From Anaspis maculata (lineage: Eukaryota; Arthropoda; Insecta; Coleoptera; Scraptiidae): a stretch of DNA of 64,000 nt. A program made the position numbers and the translations under genes. Shown here in pieces: positions 1 through 12,066 of the stretch (position 1 is its first letter; each line of letters opens with the position of its first letter). A model generated the notes under the pieces. It was not told where the DNA came from. It did not search any database and saw nothing but the letters and a program-made list of their open reading frames with translations. The DNA lies in assembly GCA_949128115.1 (NCBI GenBank), contig OX421965.1, positions 31,925,681-31,989,680 on the forward strand, in the 5' to 3' direction.

Positions 1-770
1 AAAATTTGCGTACAATATTTTCATATATAATACAACAAGAGACTGAGTAATTACCGGAAATTTTTGAGCTGTAAAATATGAGTGCCTGTTGGTCATTTCT
101 GTATCCAACAAGCACGAATTATTGAAAGCCAAAAATTTCCTGTAATTACGAAGTCTCGAGATGTATTTGGCATGACAATTCGAACGAAACGATTTTCCAT
201 TTTCATCCTCCATAATTGTATTTCCGTACCGGAAATTACACTAGTGCAATTTTCATCTAATCATTGGTGGAAATTGCTGAAATAACCCTTCTTTATTGAT
301 TACATTTTTGACAATTGAATTGTCACCCATACTATCGATTGAGCCAATAAAAAAAAATTGGGCAAGTACCCCATTAGTAGAAACCATTTTTAGTACATTT
401 TTTTTGAAAAATGGGAAGTTCAAATTCACTATGCGACTTTCTTGAATTAATATGTGTATAGGCGTTGCTATCTGGTTTCCAGATTTTCAAAGAAAAATTC
501 AAGAATTTTCAATTTTTTTGCAGATTTCGAAAATTTAATAGCATTTCCCGTACATTTTTCTTTGAAGGAGTTCCTACTTGTAAAAAAGAGCTAACAAAAA
601 CCGATTTCTATCAACAAGTTTTTCAGTCACATCGGAAACCCCTTGTTCAGAAAATATTTGAATAAATTGATTTTGTGACAGCTGGAGATTAATTCCCATG
701 TGGCACATCAATATGACGCAAATCGTAGAACTAACATGAAAACCATCAATGCGTACACAAGACACGACTA
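1..770. other. anonymous AT-rich DNA
   Basis: I see no gene, repeat or element end here. Short open frames exist on both strands, but none has recognisable motifs or convincing splice context. Confidence 0.4.
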
Positions 771-1104
771 GGTTCCAATTTTCATCAAAATCGGACCAGT
801 TTTACCAATTTCAACATGGCGGACAAAATGGCGGCGAATCAGGAAGAAAACATTGAAATCATACTTTTGAATATAAAATATGCGTGTATTTCAAGTTTCA
901 TGAAAATCGGATCACTTTTGTGAAAATTTGACATTGCGGATTAAGATGGCGACGGTTTGAGAAATTATTTTTTTCCTAATCCAATTCTTCGGTGAATACA
1001 TGTTACACACAAGAAGTCGATTCTCGCTAGGTCTTGTCGTTCAGGAGCAATTAATTGATAAGACGGACAGTTAGACCGATGGACAGACGGACAGACGGAC
1101 ATCA
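771..1104. repeat. diverged 117-bp tandem pair followed by a short GACG/GACA tetranucleotide run
   Basis: Two diverged copies about 117 bp apart (near 771-842 and 889-960) share a phrase around AAAATCGGA and a later ATGGCG segment. A short run of GGACAGAC-type tetranucleotides follows at about 1080-1101. This arrangement resembles the end of a dispersed non-autonomous repeat, but I cannot name the family. Confidence 0.45.
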
Positions 1105-1540
1105 AAATGCCGCTAAGAGCAGCATTCCTAGTAAAGTACGCTAGAAAGACAATGACGTGAAGTTCGGTTTGTATCAATATCATCGGGTGTACTTGAAAAT
1201 GTTGAATAAAGAAATTTGCCATGGCTAAACTATGAACTGTCATATTTGGAGTAACGAGACCTGTCAGAAAACGGTGCTAAACGATATTTATAGAAAATTC
1301 TGTTGTTTAATTTTATTCAGCTTCATTTTTCCCATTGGAGGTGCCGTTGATGAGAAAAAAAATACAAACCACAAGAACTACATATTTGACGCGGTTTTTC
1401 CAAGATGGCGGTCTTAAGCTACTCGATACAAAAACGTATTATGGCTTATTTTCATGCTGGTGTTGTGGGGAATCCAAAAAGGTATGACACGTCAAGTCCC
1501 CAGGGTGGAAACCAAAATCGTGATTTTTAGCTCCTGGCTC

Positions 1541-1812
1541 ATCGACTAATACTGGAAGAGTACGGAGGAATGTCTGCTGTAGTTTCAAGTTGAACCGAAA
1601 TGGATTTTCCCATGCTACTTTGGCAGGAGGGACGTCGAAAGTGTTGCCACAGCTTAATATTTGAAACGTTTTTTGTTGAATATTGCCAGAAACGCTTCAA
1701 ACATAAGTTGTAGCAACACTTTTCACGTCCCTCCTGCGAACTAAAATGTAACAATCAGTTTGAGCTTGGCTTTAAACTGCGGAGCACATTCCTCCGAATC
1801 ATTTCAGTATCA
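1541..1812. repeat. inverted repeat (hairpin), arms about 110 bp
   Basis: The stretch near 1545-1660 pairs with the reverse complement of about 1700-1810. The best inner match is the GCAGGAGGGACGT block at about 1624, mirrored by ACGTCCCTCCTGC at about 1724. The outer arms share GGAGGAATGT. No transposase frame is present. It is probably a foldback MITE, but no clear target-site duplication was found. Confidence 0.6.
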
Positions 1813-1915
1813 GTTGGTAGCACTTTTGGGTACATATTTTCTTCAATCGGGTCTGAGGACAGAAGGTGACCCTGCATGTTTGCCCTTTTCACATATATTC
1901 AAGCAAACTTTTTGT

Positions 1916-2550
1916 TCAACTGTTTGCTAAAAGAACACCACTCAACTGATGATGATGAAATTTGGTGACTGACGTTAAAAAACAATGTTGATTGAAATAC
2001 CGCAAACATTCATTTGATCCAAAGTTTGATTTGGTCATGACTGCCACGTAAGTTGAGGAAAAACAGGAAAACGAACTTGATAACGTTTCTTGGGCGAAGA
2101 GGTCATTGCCACAATTGAGTACCTGGTTTTTCATGATGAGACATCGTGTGTGTCCAATAAAGTCGCTACCTGTTGTTTTTTCAACAATTTCACGAAGGGC
2201 AATTTGAAGATGGCGCTCATGATGGAAAAAAAGTTGAAGATCTTAGTTTCGAATCTAGCAGGCTTTGTCGATGGTTCCACATCGCGTTTCATGGAAAACA
2301 TATTTGTTTGCCGGAATATCAAGTTGCTGCTCAATATCTCCAAAAACAACTGATTTATTGAAAAAAGAAAAAGTTGAAGAAATTTCATTTCCACCAAAGT
2401 AATTCGGTAACGCCTTAAGATATTTCAAAACTGTTTGCAGCATCTCCATGGGCATGGAATCAGTCATCAATATCCTGATTTACATACGTCCACCGGTTAT
2501 GGTTCACGATTTACGATTTTTCAACAAATTTTCTCTACTGAACCCTGTAT
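1916..2550. mobile_element. remnant of a foldback element related to the palindrome at 54.7-56.2 kb
   Basis: The segment near 2195-2250 (AAGATGGCGCTCATGATGG, then AAAAAAAGTTGAAGATC) resembles the right arm of the large palindrome near 55770-55810. The rest follows the same order up to a final CCCTGTATA-type end near 2541. Only one arm is visible. The open frames here (for example 2090-2353) are shadows of this repeat, not genes. Confidence 0.45.
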
Positions 2551-3299
2551 AAAGTGTCTACACGACAGCAGATGGTGGCAACATTTCTTAAATCGAAAAG
2601 TAGGGTCTAGTGAACTAGTGTGCCAAATTTCGTCGCTTGTCTCTAAAATGCAAGGTGGTTCCTCTTAACAGCCGGACTAATCCGGGAAGTCCGGTTTCTA
2701 CTCAAACCCTATTATTTACATTTACCGTGCAGCAGCAATGGTTCAAACACCAAACAGCAAATATTGAAGTTGATTGATTGACTTTCTTTTTGACCGTGAC
2801 TCTTTTTCGTTGACTGTTTCTCGACGTTGATGTGGCAACCTGGTACTGTTCTTGGCTTGCTTATTCAGTCGATTTGAGCCGATAGACTGCGGCAAGCTAA
2901 GTTTCTATTGCCTTTTGTGGTGCCCGATTTTTTGAAAACTCTTTCAACTGAACAGTAGTCGACTATATTTACTCAGACATCAACCTACGGCAATAAAATG
3001 GTATCTTGTCATTTTATAAAAGACCTCTTCGCAGAAATACATCTATTAACAGATCAGGGGTGGCGGTGGCAGCCTTTTCTTTCAGCATTCACATAATGAT
3101 AAATTTCAGTGTCAATGAAAGTGGGTCTTTGTTCTGAAATTTGAACGTGAGTATACCCAAATAAAATATTTTATTGGAGCGCAGTCTCTATTGGAAGGGT
3201 GCCCCTTGCTCCTCACAGATTCTTTGTTTTTCTTGCTAAAAGATGTTTATATTTCTGTCACGTATTTTGTTATTGGAAGAGGGGGTTTTATAGTAATTT
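2551..3299. other. anonymous intergenic DNA
   Basis: No gene or element was recognised. GC content is slightly higher around 2660-2900, with no coding signal. Confidence 0.35.
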
Positions 3300-3432
3300 T
3301 ATTTCAAGAGTCTATCTAGACTCTTGAAAAATTTTCATCAAGAGTTAGAGTCTTGTCTTGAAATTTTGAAGAAGTCTTGATATTTCAAGACAAGACAAGA
3401 GTAGGGCAACTCTTGTCTTGTCTTGTCTAGAC
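3300..3432. repeat. TCTTG/CAAGA low-complexity repeat
   Basis: The stretch is built from many TCTTG and CAAGA pentamers in both orientations (for example near 3308-3325, 3350-3360, 3388-3428), so it can fold on itself. It ends at GACGGCAACACT. It could be the terminal part of a MITE, but only this end is visible. Confidence 0.5.
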
Positions 3433-4020
3433 GGCAACACTAATTCCGGCCCACATGGGTTAGACACTGCCCGCGGGGGTAATCTTTTTCAAGGGTGGGT
3501 GAGGAAAACGTCCACAGGGGATGGTTTTTTAAGTGTAACTATCGATTGTTCAAAATTTGCTTCGATAATTAGACCAGTTTGAGAGAATATTTGCAATAAG
3601 GTGGACATTGAACAAAAGATGGCACAACTTTGTCCAAAATCATAATACGGGCGCAAATCAAAAACCGTTCGAGGGAAGACGTCAATGTTCATATTCTAGG
3701 TGCTGGTATCGACCAAAATTTTTTTTGCCAAAATGGGGCATAAACAAATCTTAAATAGTTTTGCACGGTTTCACTTGACACCCTGTGTAAACTTTATTTG
3801 ACTTTTCTCCTATTCTACAGTACTTGTATCCGATAGCCTTAGAATGGTGCTATTGATCAGTTTAAACAGATTCAAAATCGATCAGAGGAATTCAAAGCTG
3901 TCTGGTTTTGAAAACCGATAGTACAGAAAACAAACCAGAAATCCGTATTGTTGGAAGCGGTATAATCGAGAAAAAATCGGCCTGCATCTGCAGGGAGTTC
4001 AGAGAGACACTTCAGCTAGC
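3433..4020. other. anonymous DNA, possibly 5' leader of the Gypsy remnant
   Basis: No gene was recognised. The last 60 bases directly precede a Gag-like frame and could be its leader. I found no segment here matching the putative 3' LTR, so no 5' LTR can be claimed. Confidence 0.3.
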
Positions 4021-4368
4021 ATGGTGGAAATGACGTGGCAGCAGAAGAATCTCCTAGAAAAACAGGGCAAGAAGCGCCTGGAAGAAAGAGAAGAATTCGA
4101 AACTCTTCTACAAGAACAACGTCCAGAAGGAAAAGTTGAATTAAATAATCTTCTGGAAGAACAGAAGATTCGACAAGAAAATAAGCGTCAAAAATACAAG
4201 GAAGAATTGCGGAAAGCTCCAAACCCAAAACGACGCTATCAGAAACATTTGGTTCGGACTTTCTGCTGTGAAAAAAGTCCTAGTCGCTGCGACATTGTTG
4301 ACGACTTCAGGCTCAGCCTGATGGACTTGATGAATATATACAGATTCATCTTGGATGTTGGACAATGA
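4021..4368 (+). pseudogene. Gag-like charged coiled frame of the Gypsy element
   Basis: The 115-codon frame begins with a true ATG. It is dominated by Glu, Lys, Arg and Gln over its first 75 residues (heptad-like, LLEEQKIRQENKRQKYKEEL), then runs into unrelated sequence before a stop. Its place just upstream of reverse transcriptase suggests the start of Gag. No zinc knuckle or protease active-site triad could be seen between it and the RT region. It may be a remnant of Gag or an unrelated coiled sequence. Confidence 0.4.
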
Positions 4369-4939
4369 ACACCGAAGATTGGAAACAAGGAAATGATGCT
4401 AAGAACGTCCATGAAGACCGCTGAGGAACATCTTCTATACTTTCAGCTGAAACTATTCGTGTAGCCGCTAACTCTGGGCTCTGAGAAACTCGTGTGGGCA
4501 ACACTAAGCGGACAACTTGGGAGAACATGTCGCCAGCTTGCTAAACCTGACAGCTACTAGCTCTGTCGACACGACGAAAATTCATAAAAAAATCATCAAC
4601 CCGAAAGACCAAATGCAAAACAATTTAGGAAGAAGAAACCCTGGCCAAGTGCGAAACCGTAACATGGATCCCACGCCGTGAAGACGTATCGACAAAGGTC
4701 TGGGCTCCAAAGATCTTGAAGAAAAGATAGTGGATATGTTCTTGCCTGTCTGGAAACACTCAAGTGGCAAGGAGAAGGATTTTGCGACGCAATTCGTTCA
4801 AAAGAAGCTACAGTCTTTGCGATGAAAGACTGGAAGGATGGGCGTTGCTCGAAAGACTCCTAGGCGCTACAACTGGCAAAGCAAGAAGTGCCAAAGCGTT
4901 TGAAAATCATGTTAGGTGAAGGCGCGATTGGAGACTTGA

Positions 4940-5645
4940 CGAGGTCATGCTCTTCGCCGGTTATGGTTACAAAGAAAGACGGAAGTATATGATGACTTTG
5001 CGTGGACTGCTGCAAACTTGATGATGTAACGAAGAAAGACAGCTTTGGACCGTTTTTGATCGACGAAATTTTGAACACACTGTCTGGATCAAATTATTCC
5101 GACACTTGGTCTGAAGAATGGTTACTGGCAAGGTAGGACTTCACAACGAGACGACGATGAAAGGAAGAGGCATTTTCTGCCGGAAGCGGCCTTCATCAGT
5201 TGACTATATTGTCTTTGGCCCTTGTAACGCTTCGGCCACGGTTAAACGTATCATGAAGTGCATCTGGCAAGGTCTCATATGATGAATGTGCCTAGTCTAC
5301 CCCGACGACGTAATGGTCACCGGTCGGAAGTTCAGGCGTTCGAAGAACAGAAATTATGAAAAACCTTTAGGAGATATTTTGGTACCCATCTGAAACTTAA
5401 TCTGGGAAACTGGGCTCTTTTCCAGAAGCAAGTGAAATTTTTGGGTCATGTATCTTATCGAAGATAATCAAAAGTGACCTTTTCTGTTGAAGTCGCAGTT
5501 GAAAAATCCAGAGGGACAGTTTGTACGGTAGATTGAGAAACTGCAACGATATGACTTCAAAATTCAACATCGCCCTGGAAAAAGACCAATCAACGCCGAT
5601 GCTCTTTTTCGAAGATCATGCAGCAAGTACTGTGGGCACTTCAAG
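4940..5645 (+). pseudogene. Gypsy reverse transcriptase and RNase H remnant
   Basis: Reading across three frames gives a typical gypsy RT. VTKKDGS lies near 4963, followed by a degraded CVD-KL-DVTKKDSFGP segment at about 5000-5055 and a TAFSAGSGLHQLTI-like block near 5170. The polymerase box reads LVYPDDVMV (about 5292-5318), with Pro where Leu is usual between Tyr and the Asp pair. LGNWALFQKQVKFLGHV follows at about 5400-5450. The RNase H end shows LQRYDFKIQHRPGKRPINAD at about 5540-5600. Several frameshifts and stops make it inactive. The family call is secure; exact limits are not. Confidence 0.8.
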
Positions 5646-5730
5646 AGGGTAGACCAACAGTATGGCAACGTACGGCTGAAAAAACTGGCGTACGGCTGAA
5701 CTTAGGCAGAGCAGCGCGGGGACCTGGCTG

Positions 5731-6240
5731 TTGACTAAGGCAAACGGGGACCTGATAGGAAAACGGCAAACTTACAATGTCGGAGTGTCTCTTGAACGCA
5801 TAGCGATCGATGTGGCCGGGCCTTCTTGTACAACAAAAAATGTCAACAAATACTTTCTAGTTATCATGGACTATGTCAGCAAGTGGCCGGAAACTCACGC
5901 TCTACTCAACCAGAAGACTTTTACAGTGACGAATGTGCTGGTTGACAACCTGCAGCTTTTTGAAGTTCCACTGGACTTACACCCAGATTAGAAACGTAAC
6001 TTCGAGTCAAACTTGTTCTAAGGTGTCTGTACTTGGAAATCAGAAGACCAAGACAACGCCTCTCCATCCATGGTCTAATGGAATGGTTGAACGGTTAAAC
6101 AGTACGACGGAGCAGAAACTATCAAAGGTCGTCAAGAGAATTCATGACGTTGTCTACGGAATCCAGGGAGTCCCGTGAGAGCCAGGATGAGAGTTGTCCA
6201 CCTTAATCGTCATGCGCGTTACTTGGGGGTTACTTCGTCC
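5731..6240 (+). pseudogene. Gypsy integrase remnant
   Basis: The frame from 5791 reads IAIDVAGP, then FLVIMDYVSKWPETHAL, which is the start of the integrase catalytic core with the first catalytic Asp (IDVAGP) intact. After a frame change, HPWSNGMVERLN at about 6066-6100 holds the region of the third catalytic residue (Glu in MVERLN). MRVVHLNRHARYL near 6186-6225 matches the basic C-terminal tail that ends gypsy Pol. Part of the middle of the core is missing. The RNase H remnant lies just upstream, as expected. Confidence 0.82.
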
Positions 6241-6299
6241 CGACGGTGTTACGAATTGCAAGGCTCTCGAGCGAGTCGTGCATCTCCAAGGACAAGCAC

Positions 6300-6560
6300 G
6301 GGGGCTTACCGGAATATTCTAGGCAAATATTCTGAACAGATTGTCAGAGGCGTTTCGCGAAGATGGTTCAGTCAGAGCATATTTGTTAAGGTCTCCAGGG
6401 CATCTAGGCTCCTATATAAGCATCAGGAGTAGGTGACGAAGTAAGTTACCTACAGATCAAGTTGTGGATGCGATAGATGCGAGGACTTACGAAAGAAACA
6501 TTGGTGTTAGTGCAGTTTGAAACAGCATAATCAGAGTTTGAAAGTCAAAATAGGCGAACC
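6300..6560 (+). promoter_or_regulatory. possible 3' LTR with TATA box
   Basis: Directly after the integrase C-terminus the sequence contains CTCCTATATAAGCATCAGG (about 6409-6427), a good TATA box for an LTR promoter. LTR limits and a matching 5' copy are not visible, so this is inference from position. Confidence 0.35.
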
Positions 6561-8240
6561 CGAAATCCGCAGCAGTATCATAAGAATTCATAGCCCAAAC
6601 CTTCTTAAAATACCTATTTAATCAAAAACTTCGAGACACGTTGTGGAATTAATCAATTTTATTTGCCATTAGCTGTGTAAAAAAAGCAATTCACAGTTTT
6701 GTCAAAAATGTACCTAATTTGTCCGCCAACAAAATTTATCGAAATATTCACGCAGAACTAGTAGTTATTAGCTTGAAATATGCTTTCAACTTTAGCACTA
6801 GAATAAATCAAACAAATTAGTTGTCTACAAACTGAACGACTGATATATAAATAATGTGCACGGTAACACACCGATCACACACCTGAAGCAAGACAGTGTC
6901 GACTCGATTATTTCAAACTAAAAGTCATATGATCGATCCGATTAATAAGTTAATTGGGCTTGTCGTTTGATTAATAACATGGGAATGAATAAAAATATCA
7001 TACAACTAAAACGCCTTATACGGCTTCCGTCTTTGCCATATTCGCCGCAAAAAGTCCATTGGAATTAATTTCTAGTAGTAGTACCTGCCTAATGGTATAA
7101 TAGTATAGTACCTGCCCAGTAGGTTATACAGAGTGTGGATTTATGTGAAGGCCTGTGCTTTACGACGTTGTTTATTGATTATAAAATGTAATGGGTCGTT
7201 ATGCCTTTCTAATTCTTTTGCAAAAGAAAGATACAAGGCTCTGGAACAAAAAGCTCGCACCGACACTATCATGCGCACTAATTAATCGGAATTCTTTGAT
7301 CCATAGTGCCTTGGGTAGGTATACAAGTCGCTGCCGTCGGTAATGCTCATTGCCCACACTGATGTGTGTTAGTGCAGGTATAATCAAAGCTCTGTGTATA
7401 TCGGGGAACTCCGAAGAGGAGAAATTTATGGTTTCGCAAGATCGTGAAACGGCTCTTTTTGATGTGCCCCAATGTTTTTTTTTTCAATATAAATTACAGT
7501 TATTTGGCGGGCGGCAGGCTCGTTATATTTGGCGCGCCGGTGCTTTTGTGTTGTTGATGTTTCGTTCTACTGCTTCAGGCCTTCCACCTTCGATTCATTT
7601 TCTATGCTAATTTCAGACGGATCGCAGCCTGGATTAAGGAGGATTAAAAGGCTCCAATCGCATTTCCATGGAATCCAACTTGGGGCACCTGAGCACATTG
7701 TTCGCACTTGTATACATTTAACTGATATAATTTTTGCGAGCCCCCAATAACTGGCCTACAGTCTTAGGGGCAGCGGAACCCTGTGTGACAGAGTTGTACG
7801 CTTAACAGCAAAGCGAGTGAGATGTAGGAACTCATTTTGAACCAATGTCATTTGAATCATCAAATGACATTTTAATCAGAGCAAGAACGGCAATGATGTA
7901 GGTAACGTAAATATACCAAAGAAACTCACTCTTGGAGAAGCACACAAGCAAATTGAAAAAACACTAGGATAGATAATATTCATTATAATATCTTCTCTTG
8001 ATGCCGTCAAAGATCATCATTTTATGGTTCAGCGATGTACAAAACCATACAGATGATTCAATTGCATTGTAACCCATGATTGTAACGTAACGGAAAACAT
8101 CAGAACTCATCTTCGGCCAGCCAGAAATACCTCTCAGAAATACGAGTGTGTGAGATACTTTGTACTCGTAGCCTGCTCGCCAAATCTGGACATCATCTTA
8201 TTTTGCAATGATCAGTTCTCAAATATCTGCAACCTTCGAC
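6561..8240. other. anonymous DNA between two opposed Gypsy remnants
   Basis: No gene was recognised. Around 7080-7125 there is a short TAGTACCTGCC duplication. Short open frames at 7199-7387 and 7350-7750 overlap each other on opposite strands and show no family motif. Part of the interval could be degraded LTR sequence. Confidence 0.35.
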
Positions 8241-8256
8241 TTGTACAGAGTGTGAT

Positions 8257-8790
8257 TCACGTACTTGTAGAACTTCCCGTCCTGGATTTTCCATACAGTA
8301 GAGGATCGGATTCTACCTTAGTCAACATCCTTCGAAACCATTGATCCCTTGCCATATCGGCTGGCTGAGTGTTCTCGCTAACATTATCGACAGGAGCTGG
8401 AACTGCCTGAGAAAGTAGGTCAAATACGACGTGTTCTCGCTCCTTGCGGTGGATAATCGTGAAGTCGAATTGCTGTAACTTCACGGTCTAGCGAGCCATG
8501 CGGCCAGAAAGCTCTTTCAGATCATCCAACCAGACAAGAGAATAAATATCGATGGCCAAAGTGAAATGTGTCCTCTCGATGTATGGGCAAAGTTTACCAA
8601 TCGATCAGACTACAGCTAAGCAAAAAGCTGTAGTTTCTTTCGGCTCGGGACAGCGTTCTACTTAGAAAACCAGGTGGATCCCTCTCCTTCTGGAAATTTC
8701 TGCGCCAGCACCTCGGAAATCCATAATCCGCTGGCATCGGTGTGAACGTAGAACGGTAGCTCTAACTCGGTATTGCTGAAAACAAAAATG
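8257..8790 (-). pseudogene. Gypsy RNase H fragment
   Basis: On the minus strand FYVHTDASGLWISEVLAQK is encoded at about 8700-8757. It contains the RNase H block TDAS with its catalytic Asp. SRAERNY follows after a stop, then KLQQFDFTIIHRKEREHV at about 8430-8484. The open frame ends near 8257. This is the standard gypsy RNase H order, interrupted by stops. Confidence 0.82.
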
Positions 8791-8999
8791 TTGAAGTAAA
8801 GTCATCTTTTGCGTCGGTGTAAACAAACTTTATGTCTTTTCGTAAAAAAGAAATGAGAAGGGCAATAATCGTAACAATTTTCCATGATAACCTACAAAGC
8901 TGTTCACAATGAGCTATGCACTTCTGGACTTTCAAAGGTTCAGGAATCGTCAAGATGGCACTGTCTTTGTCAGAATCCACGTGTAGTCTAGTACGATCT

Positions 9000-9420
9000 A
9001 CTATAGAACCAAATATTCCAATCATTCCAAACTGTAGAGTTTTAAATTTTCTCGATTCAGCATGAGATTCGCTTTCATAATGTGATCAAAGATGGTGCTC
9101 AAAATTTCTATAGCTTCTCAGAAGTAGAAGTTACTGTTATGATGTCGTCAAGATATGAAAATGCGCGTGGTTTCAGTTCTAGCGTGACGATTCCATCTCT
9201 TAGGCGCATTTAGGTGGCAGGAGCTGAATTGAGTCCGAAGGGCATGCTTTTTAGAAGGAATAATCCTCGTTTCAGTACAGCAAAGGCCGTCAAAGGTTTT
9301 GATTTGGGCTTTGTTGAAATTAGTCTCCATACACATAACGAATGTCAGGGTTGCTCAAGTACGATATCTTGCGTTACTTAGGCGATTCAGTCTAGATCGA
9401 CCCTCGGGATTGCATATAGA
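9000..9420 (-). pseudogene. Gypsy reverse transcriptase fragment
   Basis: On the minus strand MPFGLNSAPAT is encoded at about 9214-9246, a hallmark of Ty3/Gypsy reverse transcriptases. FSYLDDIITVTSTSE follows at about 9115-9160, holding the catalytic Asp pair in YLDD. A stop directly after SAPAT and frame changes around it show decay. It is continuous with the RNase H remnant at lower coordinates. Confidence 0.82.
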
Positions 9421-9900
9421 CATCCGGCACAGTGACTTTGTTCCAATGTTTTGTTCTTATTTCTAGCTAGAACAATCAGAAATGACCACGGACTTCGAGT
9501 TGGTTCGACAGTACCATGCTTTAGCATGTCGTTCAGCTGTCCATCGACTTCACCATTGCTAGAATCAGGAACGATTCACATTCTACTGAAAAATCAATTC
9601 TTGACATAACCTTATGGGGGATATCTGGAACTTCTATGATGATTCTTATAACGGGCCTCCGTTTATCTCGAAAACTAGATGCGCGTGACCAAGTTTTTGG
9701 GCGACGAAAGGTGAAATATTGGAAAATTGAGTCTTCTTTCGCAAGATGATGTGAGCTGGTTGCCTGAAAAAAAATCACGAGGATTTTGGGCTCAAAATAG
9801 AGACCCGGTGTCATTTGAATCGTCGATATTATCTTTTTCTAGTGGGATTATCGCCAGTTATACTTGAGTATCAAATCTGTTCTCCATTGTGAGTGATTTT

Positions 9901-12066
9901 TTTCTAAAACAACTCTTGCAAATCTTCTCTGGAGTACCCAAAACCCTAACGAAGAGTACCTCCAAGTATGAAGGCTCCAATTCAGCTCCAGTCCGGCTCT
10001 GCCTGTGCAGGCTCGAAGCTTGGAAAGTTGGTGGATGATGCGGCGATGGTGTGCTCTTGTATTTATTTTAATGTGTTCTTTCTCGTCCGATATGCGCCTC
10101 GGGATGATGCACGCGATCACACACCTGGTCTTTGGCTACTGGGCATCATCGTACAGGACTATACCAGTGGCCTCGAAAATGTTACGCCGCGAAGAACAAG
10201 CCGTGACCGGCCTCTGATTTATGGCGTGTATGGGGACTTCATGCCACATAAAACCGTCCTAACATAAATATTCCGTTAATTTTAAACATACCCATCTACG
10301 AGTTTAACGATCCGACCAGCTGATGTCGAATAACCTACCTAATAGAGGCAGCAGAGAGGTCTTTCGGATTTCATCGAATTCTTTCCGATAGTGACGACGA
10401 TGCGCCGTAGGTAGTGGTACCAAAAGTCCTCTTCGACACAGCACACGCACCTGAGTTGAACAAATCGATTTCATGAGATGACTCAATTCGATAAAAGATT
10501 GAAACGCCGTCGATGGAAAGAGAAATGAATTGCAGCAGCAGCTCTTGCCGCCACACAGGTTGATCTCGTGGAATGCTTTGCTTTGATGGACGCGTTCGTT
10601 TTCATATAAACGCGTATAAAAGTTTTCGGATAGAAGTATGAGAACGGCGTGACTCACCTCGTACCACCATTAGACCATTGAGGATTATTTTCATTTATTC
10701 ATTTCAAGTTAGTAGGAACGCGGTGGTGCGTAAAACATCGCTTGAGCAGAGAATAATCGAAGTTGAGCAACGCCGGCACCACCACCAAACTGGATGGGTG
10801 ACCGGAATTACCGGATCGGTCAGCTGGTCAACAGGCAGGGTGGATTTTATACTCGATTCCATTCCAGATTTCCGATCCAAGGATATTCAGATGACGGAAA
10901 CCTATTTGAAATAGTGCTACTCAGTAATTTGTTGTCAAGAGTCCACATGTACAATTGCACACCCCTCTACCTACTTCCCACAATATTGTCAAACTGCTTT
11001 ATTGTCCTACCTTCCTTGTCAAGCTTGATTTCGAGATGCATCTTATTTGCCCAAACTTTTCATTCACATCGACTGGGGACGTAGAAACTCGGTCAGCTTT
11101 TATTTCCTGAAGGGATTGTTCGACGCACGTTTCACGTTAAAAAGACAATAAGGAATAAGGCACGCATTCCACAAAATTTATTTAAACAATGAAAGACCAA
11201 TCAAAATCAACGATGAGTATTGTACAAATCAATAACTAACAGGTATTTACACTCTTTCATACACAAGTCTTCACCTTAATTCGCAAATGAATCAATTATT
11301 CAAGCCAATGCTCGGCTCCACTCAACCGCACATCAAAACTTGTCTAAATAAAAAAGAGCTGGTCAATTGATCAAAGCTGTCTGTTGTCACCACTTTGTGT
11401 GATGATTTTCCATTTGGGTTTATGTACGGTGTGCCATTGCCCCAGAAGAGCACATGTGTTTCCGAAATTCTACAGTTTGTGTGGGAATTCTCCGTTTTGA
11501 AGTTCATTTGCCATATAAGGGGCTAGACGGAGCTAGAATGGAGCATCTAGAAGCATCCATGATGCACTCACGGGGTGCACCGTTGAGTCTGCTGAACTGA
11601 GACATACCGGGTGCGCCGTTATGCAAATCCCGACAATATCAAAGAGTGACATCATTATAAAAGTGGCATTGATAAAATCGTGAAGTCAAGAATATCGAAA
11701 TTGTATTATGAGCACTGCCCATCGTCCGGTGTACAATAGGAGAGACTTCGAAGATTTCGGTCATCTGAACTGCTGCACAATGCGGTCTTTCATTGGTTCT
11801 TGAAATGCCCTCAAATTCCAGTTTGGGCAAAGAAATTGATAATAAATAACTTGCTTTCAAACGAATAATTAATTCTGAATATGGTCAAGGTTTTTCTCGC
11901 TTGTATGAGTCAAGGGCGGAGGGTGGAAATTTTCAAAATCGGTTAAGGAAGGAAATAGCTATTACTGCAAAACCAAAAGGTTAATTCGTTTTAGATCAGC
12001 CTATAAAAATAGGAGATAGGTGGAAATTAGAAAACTCTCCTCAAAGCTCTTCAAGATATTAGTTTC
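9901..12066. other. anonymous DNA, no supported gene
   Basis: Open frames of 90-117 codons lie here on both strands (for example 9968-10267 plus and 10304-10657 minus). They overlap, lack family motifs, and could be degraded 5' parts of the minus-strand Gypsy element. I see no element ends or RNA genes. Confidence 0.35.

Larger units (their letters stand above)
4021..6430 (+). mobile_element. decayed Ty3/Gypsy LTR retrotransposon (plus strand)
   Basis: Fragments appear in the gypsy order: a charged Gag-like frame, then reverse transcriptase, RNase H, and integrase including its C-terminal basic segment. All carry stops and frame changes. A possible 3' LTR follows at about 6300, with a TATATAAG box near 6412. 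The 5' LTR and target-site duplications were not found. The order and motifs are seen in the sequence; the family assignment rests on well-known gypsy Pol motifs. Confidence 0.8.
8250..9900 (-). mobile_element. decayed Ty3/Gypsy retrotransposon (minus strand)
   Basis: Reading the minus strand from 9900 down to 8250 gives the RT then RNase H part of a gypsy Pol, with stops and frameshifts. Its RNase H C-terminus (LQQFDFTIIHRKEREHV) differs clearly from the plus-strand copy at 4-6 kb, so it is a separate family or a long-diverged copy. Integrase, Gag and LTRs were not found. It points toward the other remnant, tail to tail. Confidence 0.8.

Noticed and set aside
10304..10657. 117-codon minus-strand frame as Gag of the Gypsy element
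   Set aside because: It has no zinc knuckle, no capsid-like motif and no frame continuity with the RT remnant.
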